A stretch of 64,000 bases of DNA from Shinella sp. SUS2 (lineage in GTDB: Bacteria > Pseudomonadota > Alphaproteobacteria > Rhizobiales > Rhizobiaceae), in contig NZ_KQ410725.1 of the NCBI RefSeq assembly GCF_001262505.1, forward strand, positions 186,001-250,000. Reading direction: 5' to 3'. Position numbers and translations under genes: made by a program. Below are positions 17,334-26,055 of the stretch, in pieces. The first letter of the stretch is position 1. Every line of letters starts with the position of its first letter. The notes under the pieces were generated by a model. It was given only the letters and a program-made list of their open reading frames with translations. It had not been told where the DNA came from and did no database searches.

Positions 17334-18041
17334 TCAGGCGGCGAGCGGCCCCTGCTGCGCCGTTTCCTGCAGAACCAGGATGGCGCCGAGCACATTACCC
17401 GCCGCCGACAGGCACGGCGTCATGCGGCAACGCGTGATCGCCTGCCCCCGGCGCGCGGAAACATAGTCGTATTCCACCACGTCCCCGGCAAAGCAGTGAT
17501 CGAGATTGCGTTTCACACGGCTCTCGAAACGCTGCACGCCGATGAACTCCACGATATGCCGGCCGACGAGATCGATGGGCTTTTCGCTGAAGCACTCGGC
17601 ATTGAGCGGATTGGAGTAGAGATAACGATAGTCCGTCGTGATGACGGCGACGCGGTCCGGAAAGCTGTCGAGAATCGCCTCGTTGAGCAGTCCATCCTCC
17701 ACCACGCGCGGCGTGGAAACGGGACGCCCAGCTTCGAGCATCTCCACCCGGAACGGCGCGACACCCTCTTCCGTCCCGAAATACCGGTCCAGCAGCAGCT
17801 TGAAATGATGCGCCTGCCGGAGCACGCAGGCCTTGTCATCCGCCTCTTCCCGAAGGAGATCCACCACGAACTGGAATTGGGAGCGAAACTCGGAGGCGTC
17901 GCTCGCCTCCTTCTGCAACACGGCCGCCAGGGCCGGTTCGATTTCCCTGTCCAGCATGGAAACGAGCCGTTCGTTTCCGGTCTTCACCGCATGCTGGAGT
18001 TGTGAATACTTAAACCAGAACAACTCTACAAGAGCTTTCAA
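17334..18041 (-). CDS. PAS-domain protein with helical N-terminal region
   Basis: A 235-residue soluble protein. Residues 1-100 are helical, with several His and acidic residues and no named domain that I recognise. From about residue 115 a PAS domain follows (LLNEAILDSFPDRVAVITTD, then RYLYSNPLNAECFSEKPIDL) ending with GNVLGAILVLQETAQ. No kinase, GGDEF or DNA-binding output is present, so it probably acts through a partner. Its neighbour is a hemerythrin and then the cbb3 oxidase, suggesting a redox or oxygen-related role; that is inference. Confidence 0.7.
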   Translation of the reverse strand: MKALVELFWFKYSQLQHAVKTGNERLVSMLDREIEPALAAVLQKEASDASEFRSQFQFVVDLLREEADDKACVLRQAHHFKLLLDRYFGTEEGVAPFRVEMLEAGRPVSTPRVVEDGLLNEAILDSFPDRVAVITTDYRYLYSNPLNAECFSEKPIDLVGRHIVEFIGVQRFESRVKRNLDHCFAGDVVEYDYVSARRGQAITRCRMTPCLSAAGNVLGAILVLQETAQQGPLAA

Positions 18042-18278
18042 TGCATGCTCCCCGAATTGCTGAAAATTACAGCAATTGCATCACTACACTATTTGAAATG
18101 TTCAGAAATGAGATACAGCTTTGATCGTTCCCCTCCAAATATGCTGCCCAAAGCGCTTACATTAGCAAAATGGTAACAGCGAACGAGAGGATGTCAAACC
18201 CCAAATTCGACGAAAGTCGAATATTTCGCGAAACTGAACGTGTTCAAAATCGCGATTGAAAGAAACAATAGTAAGCAG
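18042..18278. other. AT-rich intergenic region, no gene seen
   Basis: This 237 bp gap between the PAS gene's start and the lpxXL stop is visibly AT-rich compared with the window. It presumably contains the promoter of the PAS gene. No box, hairpin with T tract or small gene stood out. Confidence 0.5.
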
Positions 18279-19214
18279 TCAAGTAATAAGGCCGCGCTTG
18301 ATATTCCAGCGGTCATGATACCAGAGCCACTGGCCGGGATATTCCCGCACCCACTGCTCGACCTTGTCGTTCAGCATCTGTGCGGTCGCATCCACATCGA
18401 CGGAGCCGTTTTCCCTGCGGGGAATGTGCATCGCCGGTTCCAGTTCCAGCCGGTAGCGGTTGCCCGGCAGGCGGATGCAACGCGCGGGATAGACCTCGCA
18501 GTTGAACTGGCGCACGAGCTTGGCCAGCAGCGGGTTGGTCTGCACCTTCTGACCGAAGAATTCCGTGTGCAGGCCCTTGTTGAACTTCTGGTCGACCAGC
18601 ACGCCAACCGGACCGCCCGCTTCCAGCTTGCGGGCAAGCGTGAAGGACGAGCCGGCATGGGACGGCACGAGATCGCCCATACGGGCGCGGCGGAATTCAA
18701 AAACCTTGTCGGCAACGTAAGGATTGTTCGGCGGGCGGAAGAGCACCGTCACGTCGAGGCCGAAGGAGGCACCGGCGACCGGCAGCAGCTCGAAATTGCC
18801 GGTATGGGCGGTGAAGACGATGAAGGGCCGCGGATTGTCGCGCAGGTCCACGAAAAGCGGAATGCCCGAGACCTCGATGCGGCCGGCCGTTTGACGCGCG
18901 GGATCGAAATCGAAGAGACGGTCGAGGAAAACATATTCGGCCGCAAGCCGACCCATGTTTCCCCAGGCGTCGAGCGCGATCTCAGCGATCTCGGCCTCGG
19001 GCTTCTCCGGAAAGGCATTGCGCAAATTGGTGAGCGTCAGCGTGTGGCGCTTCGTCTTCGGCCCGATCCAGCGCGCCACGCGATCGGCGAAATTGATCGC
19101 ACCGTCTGCCGGCAGCAGCTTCAGGAGGCTGAGCAGGCCGAAGACGAGCTGCGCCACCGACCATTGCTTGAACTTCCTGAGCGCCAGGACGAGGCGTGTG
19201 ACGATCATCCGCAC
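18279..19214 (-). CDS. lpxXL: Lipid A very-long-chain acyltransferase LpxXL
   Basis: Transfers a very-long-chain hydroxy fatty acid (27-hydroxyoctacosanoate in rhizobia) from AcpXL onto lipid A at the inner membrane. The 311-residue protein belongs to the HtrB/LpxL lysophospholipid acyltransferase family, with the catalytic H-x4-E motif in AHTGNFE (His137, Glu142) and the FRPPNNPYVA segment. It is the last gene of the acpXL cluster, four bases after adh2XL. Position, not sequence alone, distinguishes it from a housekeeping LpxL. Confidence 0.92.
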   Translation of the reverse strand: MRMIVTRLVLALRKFKQWSVAQLVFGLLSLLKLLPADGAINFADRVARWIGPKTKRHTLTLTNLRNAFPEKPEAEIAEIALDAWGNMGRLAAEYVFLDRLFDFDPARQTAGRIEVSGIPLFVDLRDNPRPFIVFTAHTGNFELLPVAGASFGLDVTVLFRPPNNPYVADKVFEFRRARMGDLVPSHAGSSFTLARKLEAGGPVGVLVDQKFNKGLHTEFFGQKVQTNPLLAKLVRQFNCEVYPARCIRLPGNRYRLELEPAMHIPRRENGSVDVDATAQMLNDKVEQWVREYPGQWLWYHDRWNIKRGLIT

Positions 19215-19218
19215 GGTA

Positions 19219-20247
19219 TCAATCCAGCTTCAGGACGATCTTGCCGAAGATCTGGCGCGATTCCATGCGCTCCAGGGCCGTCGCGATACCGTCGAAGGTG
19301 ACTTCCGTATCGATGACCGGATGGACGAGGCCGCGCGCCATCTTCTGCATGGCGTTCGCCATGTTCTCCATGCGGCAGCCGAAGGAGCCGAGCAGCTTCA
19401 ATTGCTGCTGGAAGAGCATCATCAGGTTCAGGTCGGTCGAGACGCCTGAAGTGGAGCCGCAGGTGACGAGCCGCCCGCCGCGCTTCATGCAGAGCATGGA
19501 GCCGGCCCAGGTATCCTTGCCGACATGTTCGAAGACGACATCGACGCCCTTCTTCTTCGTCAGCTTGCGCACGACGCCCTCGAAACGGTCCTCGCGGTAA
19601 TTGATGACATGATCCGCGCCGAGCGCCTTCGCCTTCTCGATCTTGTCGTTCGAACCGACGGTCGTGATGACGGTGCAGCCGATCTTCTTGGCAAGCTGGA
19701 TCGCCGCCGTGCCGATGCCGGAGCCGCCGGCATGCACGAGGATCGTCTCGCCGGGCTCAAGCTTGGCATTGTCGAACAGCATGTGCTCGACGGTGCCGAA
19801 GGTGACGGGGGCGAGTGCCGCCGCAACCGCATCGACACCGGGCGGGGCCGGCACGAGCAGGCGGGCGGGAAGGTTCACCTTCTCCTGTGCGAAGCCGTCC
19901 AGATGGAAGCCGTGTACGCCGCCGACATGTTCGCAGAGATTGTCGCGGCCTTCGCGGCAGGGCTTGCAGAGGCCGCAGGTGCGCGCGCCATAGATCGAGA
20001 CGAGCTGGCCGGGCAGCACGTTGGAGACGCCCGGGCCGAGCGTTTCGACGACGCCGGCCGCTTCCGCGCCGATGACCAGCGGCATCTTGCGCTTGGCAAA
20101 GGCCATGCCGCGCCAGCCCCAGACGTCGATATGGTTGAGGGCAACGGCCTTGACGCGCAGCGTCACCTCGCCGGGGCCGGGAGCGTCCGGTTCCGGGATA
20201 TCGGTGAGTTCAAGCTTGCGGTCGTCGAGAAGCTGGAGAGCGCGCAT
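19219..20247 (-). CDS. adh2XL: Zinc-type alcohol dehydrogenase of the VLCFA cluster
   Basis: A 342-residue medium-chain dehydrogenase/reductase. It has GAEAAGVVETLGPGV, the structural-zinc Cys loop CGLCKPCREGRDNLC, and a Rossmann motif HAGGSGIGTAAIQLAKKIG. In rhizobia this gene always lies between fabF1XL and lpxXL and is thought to take part in making the 27-hydroxy or chain-modified very-long-chain acid, although its exact reaction is unproven. Operon spacing is 13 bp from fabF1XL and 4 bp to lpxXL. Confidence 0.9.
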   Translation of the reverse strand: MRALQLLDDRKLELTDIPEPDAPGPGEVTLRVKAVALNHIDVWGWRGMAFAKRKMPLVIGAEAAGVVETLGPGVSNVLPGQLVSIYGARTCGLCKPCREGRDNLCEHVGGVHGFHLDGFAQEKVNLPARLLVPAPPGVDAVAAALAPVTFGTVEHMLFDNAKLEPGETILVHAGGSGIGTAAIQLAKKIGCTVITTVGSNDKIEKAKALGADHVINYREDRFEGVVRKLTKKKGVDVVFEHVGKDTWAGSMLCMKRGGRLVTCGSTSGVSTDLNLMMLFQQQLKLLGSFGCRMENMANAMQKMARGLVHPVIDTEVTFDGIATALERMESRQIFGKIVLKLD

Positions 20248-20260
20248 ATCAAGATTCCTA

Positions 20261-21547
20261 TCAGGCGGGTTCGGCCGTCATGACGAGGCTGGCGTTCTGG
20301 CCGCCGAAGCCGAAGGAGTTGGAGAGGACCGCGGAAACGCGCGCATCGCGCTTCACGTTCGGCACGACGTCGAGCACGATCGCCGGGTCGGGGTTCGTGT
20401 AGTTGATGGTCGGCGGCAGGGTCCCGGTCAGCATGGTCTGGATCGAGAACACCGCCTCGACCGCGCCGGCCGCCGTCAGCGTATGGCCGATCATCGACTT
20501 GTTGGAGGAGACCGGGATGTTCGCCAGCTTGTCGCCAAAGACCGTCGACATGGAGAGATATTCCATCTTGTCGTTTTCCGGCGTCGAGGTGCCGTGGGCA
20601 TTGATATAGCCGATGCCGCTCTCGTCGATGCCGGCGTCTTCCAGCGCAGCACGGATCGTCGCGATGGCGGGGCCGCCATCCGGCGAGGAACGGGTGCGGT
20701 GGAAATGGTCCGCCTTCTCGCCGCACCCCTTGAGGATGCCGAGCACCTTCGCGCCGCGGGCAATGGCCGATTCCAGCGATTCCAGCACGAGCGTCGCCGC
20801 GCCCTCGGCGATGACGAAACCATCGCGGTCCTTGCTGAAGGGCTTTGAGGCCCTGGTCGGCGGGTCGTTCTGTGTGGAAAGCGCGGAGAGAAGCGCAAAG
20901 CGGATCAGCGCCTCGGCGGTCACCGAGCCGTCGGTGCCAACGGTCAGTGCCCGGTCGGTACGACCCTGGCGGATCGCCTCGACGCCGAGCTGGATGGCAG
21001 TGGCGCCGGAGGCACAGGCGGTAGACAACGTGACGGGCAGCCCGCGCGTACCGAAACGATCCGCGAGCCGCTCGGAGATCGAGCCAAAGGCCCAGGCCTC
21101 ATGCAGGGCAGGTTCGGCCTTCTCGCGCAAGGCCGAAAGGAAGCGGTCATAGGCATCGCCCGGACGCTCGGACGGCGGAGCGCGGTCGGCGAGCGCAAAA
21201 CGGTCGCGCCAGTCCGGTTCGATCGGGGGAGCGGCGAGGAAGAGCGGACCGCCGAATTCGCCGGAAAGGCCGGCCTGTGCCAGTGCCTCGTCCGTCGTCT
21301 CGCGGGCATAGGCGTAGGAGCGCTCGACCGGATTTTCGACGGGCAGGTCGATGAAATCCACCGTGCCGGAAATGCGGGTGTTGAGCCCGTCCACCGGGAA
21401 GCGCGTGATGCCATGGATGCCGGACACCCCACCGACGAGCGCCGTCCAGTTGTCCTTGAGGCCCTGCCCCAGCGAGGTGATGACGCCCATGCCGGTGACG
21501 GCGACGATCGGGCGGCCGAGATGATCCCTGTAAGCGGCATTCGTCAT
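20261..21547 (-). CDS. fabF1XL: 3-oxoacyl-ACP synthase FabF1XL
   Basis: The condensing enzyme that extends acyl-AcpXL to very long chains. This 428-residue KAS II-type protein retains the whole catalytic set: Cys178 in STACASGA, His318 in NAHGTST, Lys350 and His355 in KSMIGHT. It lies 9 bp after fabF2XL, a homologue lacking these residues, with which it may form a heterodimer. Confidence 0.95.
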   Translation of the reverse strand: MTNAAYRDHLGRPIVAVTGMGVITSLGQGLKDNWTALVGGVSGIHGITRFPVDGLNTRISGTVDFIDLPVENPVERSYAYARETTDEALAQAGLSGEFGGPLFLAAPPIEPDWRDRFALADRAPPSERPGDAYDRFLSALREKAEPALHEAWAFGSISERLADRFGTRGLPVTLSTACASGATAIQLGVEAIRQGRTDRALTVGTDGSVTAEALIRFALLSALSTQNDPPTRASKPFSKDRDGFVIAEGAATLVLESLESAIARGAKVLGILKGCGEKADHFHRTRSSPDGGPAIATIRAALEDAGIDESGIGYINAHGTSTPENDKMEYLSMSTVFGDKLANIPVSSNKSMIGHTLTAAGAVEAVFSIQTMLTGTLPPTINYTNPDPAIVLDVVPNVKRDARVSAVLSNSFGFGGQNASLVMTAEPA

Positions 21548-21556
21548 GGCCGGCTC

Positions 21557-22756
21557 CTACTTCTCTGCGACAAGGATTGCGACGCCTTCGCCGCGGGCAT
21601 GGCCGACCGTGGTGACGACGGCGCTTTTTGCCGCTTCGGTCATCACGGTCTCGGCCTTCGTATCGAACGGCGCGACCTTGACACCCGCGCCGAGCGTCAG
21701 GGCGGCAATGGCAAGGCCGAGCGGAAACTGCGCTTCCAGCGCCTGGCCGGTGACCGCGCTGAAGCCGCGCACCGGGCTGCCGGCAAAACGCGTGTCGAGC
21801 CAGGCCTTTTCACGCGCCGTCGGGCCGTGCTGGCCGGAAGCGCCGGAGAAGACCAAGGTCTCGGCACCGGCCGAAGCCCCGTCGGCCAAGCGCTCGAGGC
21901 GGGCTTCCAGCCGGCCCTCGTCCCGCGAGCCGCGATCGCCGCCGATGGCGTCGATGGTCGCATAGATGCGCGCACCGCGCGCCTCGGCGTGGGCACGCGA
22001 TTCCAGAACGAGGAAGGCCGCGGCCGTGCCGGTGATGATGCCACCGCCAGCCGCTTCATCGCGCGACCAGAGCGGCGTCCAGCCGCCCGTCGCATGCGCC
22101 TGCATGGCCTCGTAGAGCATGATGACATCCTGCCGCTCGGCCACCAGCGCACTGCCGACGAGCGTATGCGTCGACTGGCCGGAGCGGATGCGGTGGAAAG
22201 CGGTCTCGATGGCGGAAATGCCAGCCGCCTCCTCGCCCATGAAGGTGCGGGAGGAACCGGTGACCTTGTGCACGATGGAGATATTGCCGGCGAGCAGGTT
22301 GGACAGCTGGGCAAGGAAGAGTGTCGGGCGCAGTTCGGTCGTCAGCTTCTCGTTGAGCAGATGCTCGCGGTCATTGCGCTTGAGGCCTTCGTCGACGATC
22401 AGCGAATCCACCGCGATGTCGCGCTCGCCGCCGCCGGCCGCAACGATCATATCCATCGTGCCGCAGGCATCCGCATCGTCCTTGAAACCGGCATCGTCGA
22501 GCGCGAGGCCGGCGGTGAAGACGCCGAGGCGCTGCCAGTTCTCCATCTGGCGCTGGTCGCCGCGCTTGGGGATCTGCTGGTTCCAGTCGATCTCGGGCAT
22601 CGGATGCACCGGATAGGGCGCAAAACGCTCTGTCTCGATCTTCAGCGCCGGCGCGCTCGCGCCACCAAGGATTTCCACATGCGCCGCGGCGCCGACACCC
22701 TGGCAGGTGACGATGCCGACGCCCGTGATGACCACATCGTTGTTCGCCATGCTCAT
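21557..22756 (-). CDS. fabF2XL: Ketosynthase-like FabF2XL lacking catalytic residues
   Basis: A 399-residue thiolase-fold protein of the KAS family. The nucleophile segment reads ISIVHKVTGSSRTFMGEE (residues 159-176) where active enzymes have a TACASG-type Cys loop; the first His loop NAHGT is replaced by SGASGQ (304-309); the second GH is TGQ (336-338). So Cys and both His are absent. This is the pattern of chain-length factors in type II polyketide synthases rather than of an active condensing enzyme. It overlaps fabZXL by 4 bp and precedes fabF1XL by 9 bp, as expected for a heterodimer partner. The non-catalytic role is inferred. Confidence 0.9.
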   Translation of the reverse strand: MSMANNDVVITGVGIVTCQGVGAAAHVEILGGASAPALKIETERFAPYPVHPMPEIDWNQQIPKRGDQRQMENWQRLGVFTAGLALDDAGFKDDADACGTMDMIVAAGGGERDIAVDSLIVDEGLKRNDREHLLNEKLTTELRPTLFLAQLSNLLAGNISIVHKVTGSSRTFMGEEAAGISAIETAFHRIRSGQSTHTLVGSALVAERQDVIMLYEAMQAHATGGWTPLWSRDEAAGGGIITGTAAAFLVLESRAHAEARGARIYATIDAIGGDRGSRDEGRLEARLERLADGASAGAETLVFSGASGQHGPTAREKAWLDTRFAGSPVRGFSAVTGQALEAQFPLGLAIAALTLGAGVKVAPFDTKAETVMTEAAKSAVVTTVGHARGEGVAILVAEK

Positions 22757-23235
22757 TTCCCTTCCGCAGACGCTTCGAGCGCCTCGAACAAACCCACCTC
22801 GACGGCGCGCTTGCGCACGATATCGGCGAGCGGCACCTCGGCAAACGGCATGGTGCGCAGCTTCAATTGCGCATCGCAGACTTTCTTGCCCGAGGACGTG
22901 ATCTTCGCCTTGGTCACGGCATAACCCGACCCGTCATGCTCCAGTACCGCCTCGATGTCGAGCACGGCATCCGGCTCGACGAAGGTGCGCATCTTCGCGC
23001 CGTCGACGGTCATCAGGAAGGGCATGGCGGCAAAATCCGTCGCAGCCAGCACGAGGAAGCCGGAGGCCTGCGCCATCGTCTCGATGAGCAGCACGCCCGG
23101 AACGAGCGGCATGCCGGGAAAATGGCCTTCAAAAACGGGGCTCTTCGCCGGCACGACCGAGCGGGCCTTCAACACGCGGCGCGCGCCGTCAACGGCCTCC
23201 ACGCGATCGATCATCTGGAAATATTCGAGCAGCAT
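22753..23235 (-). CDS. fabZXL: (3R)-hydroxyacyl-ACP dehydratase FabZXL
   Basis: Dehydrates 3-hydroxyacyl-AcpXL during very-long-chain elongation. The 160-residue hot-dog protein has the FabZ active-site motif GHFPGMPLVPGVLLIETMAQ with catalytic His38 and Glu52. The ATG at 23235 follows GGAGGTATCCCG, so the longer in-frame start at 23301, which lies in the hairpin region, was rejected. Confidence 0.94.
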   Translation of the reverse strand: MLLEYFQMIDRVEAVDGARRVLKARSVVPAKSPVFEGHFPGMPLVPGVLLIETMAQASGFLVLAATDFAAMPFLMTVDGAKMRTFVEPDAVLDIEAVLEHDGSGYAVTKAKITSSGKKVCDAQLKLRTMPFAEVPLADIVRKRAVEVGLFEALEASAEGK

Positions 23236-23268
23236 CGGGATACCTCCGGCAGGTTCCGGAAATCGAAA

Positions 23269-23290
23269 GGCCTGCCGGAAACGGCAGGCC
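23269..23290 (-). terminator. Hairpin between acpXL and fabZXL
   Basis: A perfect 9 bp stem, GGCCTGCCG (23269-23277) and CGGCAGGCC (23282-23290), with a four-base loop, lies in the 115 bp acpXL-fabZXL gap. Downstream on the minus strand the sequence is TTTCGATTTCC, a weak T-rich tail. It probably terminates part of the acpXL transcripts so that the carrier protein is made in excess. Confidence 0.65.
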
Positions 23291-23350
23291 GTGCACCACA
23301 AGCACCGGGATCGTCAGGAACACGGCCGCAAACCGGCCGGCGCTGTTACC

Positions 23351-23635
23351 TCAGGCCTTGGCAGCCCGCAGTTCGTCGATCTTGGCGCAGAGGTTCTTCA
23401 GGACGAAATACTCTTCCGTCGCGACCTTGCCCTCGTTGACGTCCTGGGTCCACTGTTCCAGCGGGATCTTGATGCCGAATTCCTTGTCGATCGCAAAGAC
23501 GATGTCGAGGAAGTCGAGGCTGTCGATGCCGAGATCGTCGATCGTGTGGCTGTCCGGCGTGATCGTCTCGCGATCGATCTCGCTCGTCTCAGCAATGATG
23601 TCGGCAACCTTGTCGAATGTAGCAGTCACGCCCAT
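23351..23635 (-). CDS. acpXL: Very-long-chain acyl carrier protein AcpXL
   Basis: A 94-residue specialised carrier protein holding the growing 28-carbon acyl chain for lipid A. The phosphopantetheine attachment site is Ser39 in GIDSLDFLD. The remainder ([20 protein letters not shown] and the tail [15 protein letters not shown]) is almost diagnostic of AcpXL. First gene of the cluster; the 125 bp upstream, after hemN, should hold the promoter. Confidence 0.97.
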   Translation of the reverse strand: MGVTATFDKVADIIAETSEIDRETITPDSHTIDDLGIDSLDFLDIVFAIDKEFGIKIPLEQWTQDVNEGKVATEEYFVLKNLCAKIDELRAAKA

Positions 23636-23760
23636 ACCTCATGAATCTATAGTCGGGCGATCCTATATGGAAATAAGACGCAATTGCCAATGGGTTTGAT
23701 GAGGGCCCTGCGCAGTCGGCGATGCTGTGTTGCGCAAACAGCATGGCCACGGGCCGCCGG

Positions 23761-25110
23761 TCAGACCGCGATGGAATGCCGCCCGCGTCCGCTCGCCAGA
23801 TGCGCATCGAAGACCGCAGCGACGGTGCGGGCGAAGGGTCGCCCTGCCGCGGTGAGCACGAAACGGTCGCCGTCGATGCGGGCAAGCCCGTCCCGGTCGG
23901 CAGCGGCAAAACCGATCGCCTCGGCCCGGATGATGCCGGAGAAGGCGGGATGGCTTGCGGCAAGCGCCGTGAAGGAAAAGCCGAAATCGCACATGATCTT
24001 CTCGATCACGAAGGCGCGGGCGCGGTCCTCCCCGGTCAGCGCGTACCCGCGGACGGCGGCAAGGCCACCCTCCTCCACCCGGCGCAGGTATTCGCCCGTC
24101 GCCGGCATGTTCTGCACGTAACCTTCGGGAAGCTGGCCGATCGACGATGCACCGAGCCCGACCAGCGCGTCCGCCTGGTCGTCGGTATAGCCCTGGAAAT
24201 TGCGCCGGAGCGTGCCCTGCCGCGCCGCCACGGCGAGCCCGTCGGCGGGAAGCGCGAAATGATCGATGCCGATCGCCTCATAGCCGGCCGAGACCAGCAT
24301 GTCGGCCGCAAGCGCCATCTGCTCGAACCGCGCGACCACGCCCGGCAGCGCCGCCTCGTCGATCATCGTCTGGTGCTTCTTCATCCATGGCACATGGGCA
24401 TAGCCGAAGAGCGCGATACGGTCGGGCGCAAGCGACAGGACCGCGCGAACCGTCTCGGCCAGCGTCTCCAGCGTCTGGTGCGGCAGGCCGTAGAGGATGT
24501 CGCAATTGACCGAGCGCACGTTTCGCGCCCGTGCGGCCTCCACCACGCCGCGGGTCTGCTCGAAAGTCTGGATGCGGTTGATCGCCTTCTGCACCGTGGG
24601 GTCGAAATCCTGGATGCCGAGGCTGGCGCGGGTCATGCCGATATCGGCCAGCGCATCGTGCCTGGCGTCATCGAGATCGTTCGGATCCATCTCTACGGAG
24701 ATTTCCGCATCCGTCGCGAAGGAAAAACTCGCCTCCAGACAGGTCTTCAGCGTCCGCATGTCATCCGGCCGCAGGAGGGTCGGCGAACCGCCGCCGAAAT
24801 GCAGCGCCGTGACGGGGACCTCCCGTGACACGCGTCCTCCGATGGCGGCAATCTCCGCATGCAGCCCCTTGAGGTAGGCTTCGACGGGTTCATAGCGCAG
24901 CGTCTGCTTGGTGTGGCAGGCGCAGAACCAGCACAGCCGGTCGCAATAGGGAATGTGGGCGTAGAGCGAGAGGCGATTCTCTGCCGTAAGGCGCCCCAGC
25001 CACCCGGCATAGACGTCCGGTCCGATGCTTTCGTCGAAATGCGGCGCGGTCGGATAGCTCGTATAGCGGGGAACCGGCGACGAAAGGCGTTCTACGAGGG
25101 TGTGCTGCAT
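23761..25110 (-). CDS. hemN: Oxygen-independent coproporphyrinogen III oxidase HemN
   Basis: A 449-residue radical-SAM enzyme that makes protoporphyrinogen IX without oxygen, supplying haem for microaerobic cytochromes. The cluster-binding motif is CDRLCWFC (Cys56, 60, 63) followed by Cys65, with FGGGSPTLL and the C-terminal HemN domain. AAGGAG lies six bases before the ATG at 25110; the ATG at 25116 and an ATG at 25143 are poorly spaced. A perfect FNR box is centred 57 bp upstream of the start. Divergent from fnrN. Confidence 0.95.
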   Translation of the reverse strand: MQHTLVERLSSPVPRYTSYPTAPHFDESIGPDVYAGWLGRLTAENRLSLYAHIPYCDRLCWFCACHTKQTLRYEPVEAYLKGLHAEIAAIGGRVSREVPVTALHFGGGSPTLLRPDDMRTLKTCLEASFSFATDAEISVEMDPNDLDDARHDALADIGMTRASLGIQDFDPTVQKAINRIQTFEQTRGVVEAARARNVRSVNCDILYGLPHQTLETLAETVRAVLSLAPDRIALFGYAHVPWMKKHQTMIDEAALPGVVARFEQMALAADMLVSAGYEAIGIDHFALPADGLAVAARQGTLRRNFQGYTDDQADALVGLGASSIGQLPEGYVQNMPATGEYLRRVEEGGLAAVRGYALTGEDRARAFVIEKIMCDFGFSFTALAASHPAFSGIIRAEAIGFAAADRDGLARIDGDRFVLTAAGRPFARTVAAVFDAHLASGRGRHSIAV

Positions 25111-25160
25111 GGTCATCTCCTTGCTCACATAGCAAATAAACACGAAATGGCCGTCGCCAT

Positions 25161-25174
25161 TTGATTTTGATCAA
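25161..25174. promoter_or_regulatory. Perfect FNR/FixK box between hemN and fnrN (distal box)
   Basis: TTGATTTTGATCAA matches the consensus in every position. For hemN, activation from -41.5 would start transcripts near 25126, giving a short leader that still includes the AAGGAG site. For fnrN it is centred about 153 bp before the start codon. Confidence 0.92.
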
Positions 25175-25202
25175 GTGAAAGCCGGAATGAGTGCGCTAGG
25201 AT

Positions 25203-25216
25203 TTGACAATAGTCAG
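25203..25216 (+). promoter_or_regulatory. Second, weaker anaerobox near fnrN (proximal box)
   Basis: TTGACAATAGTCAG keeps TTGA and TCA with the proper spacing but has three deviations from consensus. If the distal box activates fnrN from -41.5, the start would be near 25209, inside this box, so binding here should repress. This distal-activator and proximal-repressor layout is known for fnrN in Rhizobium leguminosarum. Confidence 0.6.
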
Positions 25217-25320
25217 GAAGCGCTATTTTGCCGCTAGGCGGCACGCTTTATGTTCAGAACCACGTGCGGTAGCACGGCATTATTGCGCCGCAGCACCCGC
25301 CGGGCGAAAGGAAAGCCGAT

Positions 25321-26046
25321 ATGGAAATTCGCCGCCAAGATATCCATAACTCCGATATTCCGGTCGTATGCCGTGCCTGCGAGGCCCGCCATGGCGGCGT
25401 GTGCGGCGCGCTGACCTCCGAGCAGCTTTCCGAACTCAACAAGCACTCGTTCCGCAACCGCCTGGACACCGGCGCCGAAGTCATCGGCCAGGGCGAGACG
25501 GTGGTGAACTATTCCAACATCATGCGCGGCGTCGTGAAGCTGACCAAGGTCATGGCGGACGGCCGCCAGCAGATCGTCGGCCTGCAATTCGCCCCCGATT
25601 TCCTCGGCCGGCCCTTCCTTGAGGAAAGCGCCATCACCGCGGAAGCGGCGACGGAAAGCGAAGTGTGCAACTTCCCCCGCCATGTGCTCGACCGTCTCGT
25701 CAAGAAGACGCCGGAACTGGAACACAAGCTGCACCGGCAGGCGCTGAAGGAACTGGACGAAGCCCGCGACTGGATGCTGACCCTCGGCCGCAAGACGGCG
25801 CAGGAGAAGGTGGCAAGCTTCCTCTACCTCATCGCCACCCATATCGACCCGGAATGCGTCGACATGTCGACCTTCGACCTGCCGCTCTCACGCGCCGACA
25901 TCGCCGATTTCCTCGGGCTGACGATCGAGACCGTCAGCCGGCAGTTCACCAAGCTGCGCAAGGAAAACGTCATCCGCATCGAGAACAACCGCCATGTCAC
26001 CGTTCCCGACATGGACCGGCTGATGCGCTACGCCGGCAACGATTGA
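25321..26046 (+). CDS. fnrN: Oxygen-responsive Crp/Fnr-family regulator FnrN
   Basis: A 241-residue activator of microaerobic genes. N-terminal Cys17, Cys20 and Cys28 (C-x2-C-x7-C) with Cys116 in SEVCNFPRH are the expected 4Fe-4S ligands, so it senses oxygen directly. A cyclic-nucleotide-type barrel is followed by a winged HTH near residues 190-212 (RADIADFLGLTIETVSRQFT) with the E-x2-SR recognition helix of FNR proteins. Likely targets in this window are the boxes before ccoG, ccoN and hemN, and its own promoter. Confidence 0.95.
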   Translation: MEIRRQDIHNSDIPVVCRACEARHGGVCGALTSEQLSELNKHSFRNRLDTGAEVIGQGETVVNYSNIMRGVVKLTKVMADGRQQIVGLQFAPDFLGRPFLEESAITAEAATESEVCNFPRHVLDRLVKKTPELEHKLHRQALKELDEARDWMLTLGRKTAQEKVASFLYLIATHIDPECVDMSTFDLPLSRADIADFLGLTIETVSRQFTKLRKENVIRIENNRHVTVPDMDRLMRYAGND

Positions 26047-26055
26047 GCAAAATGC

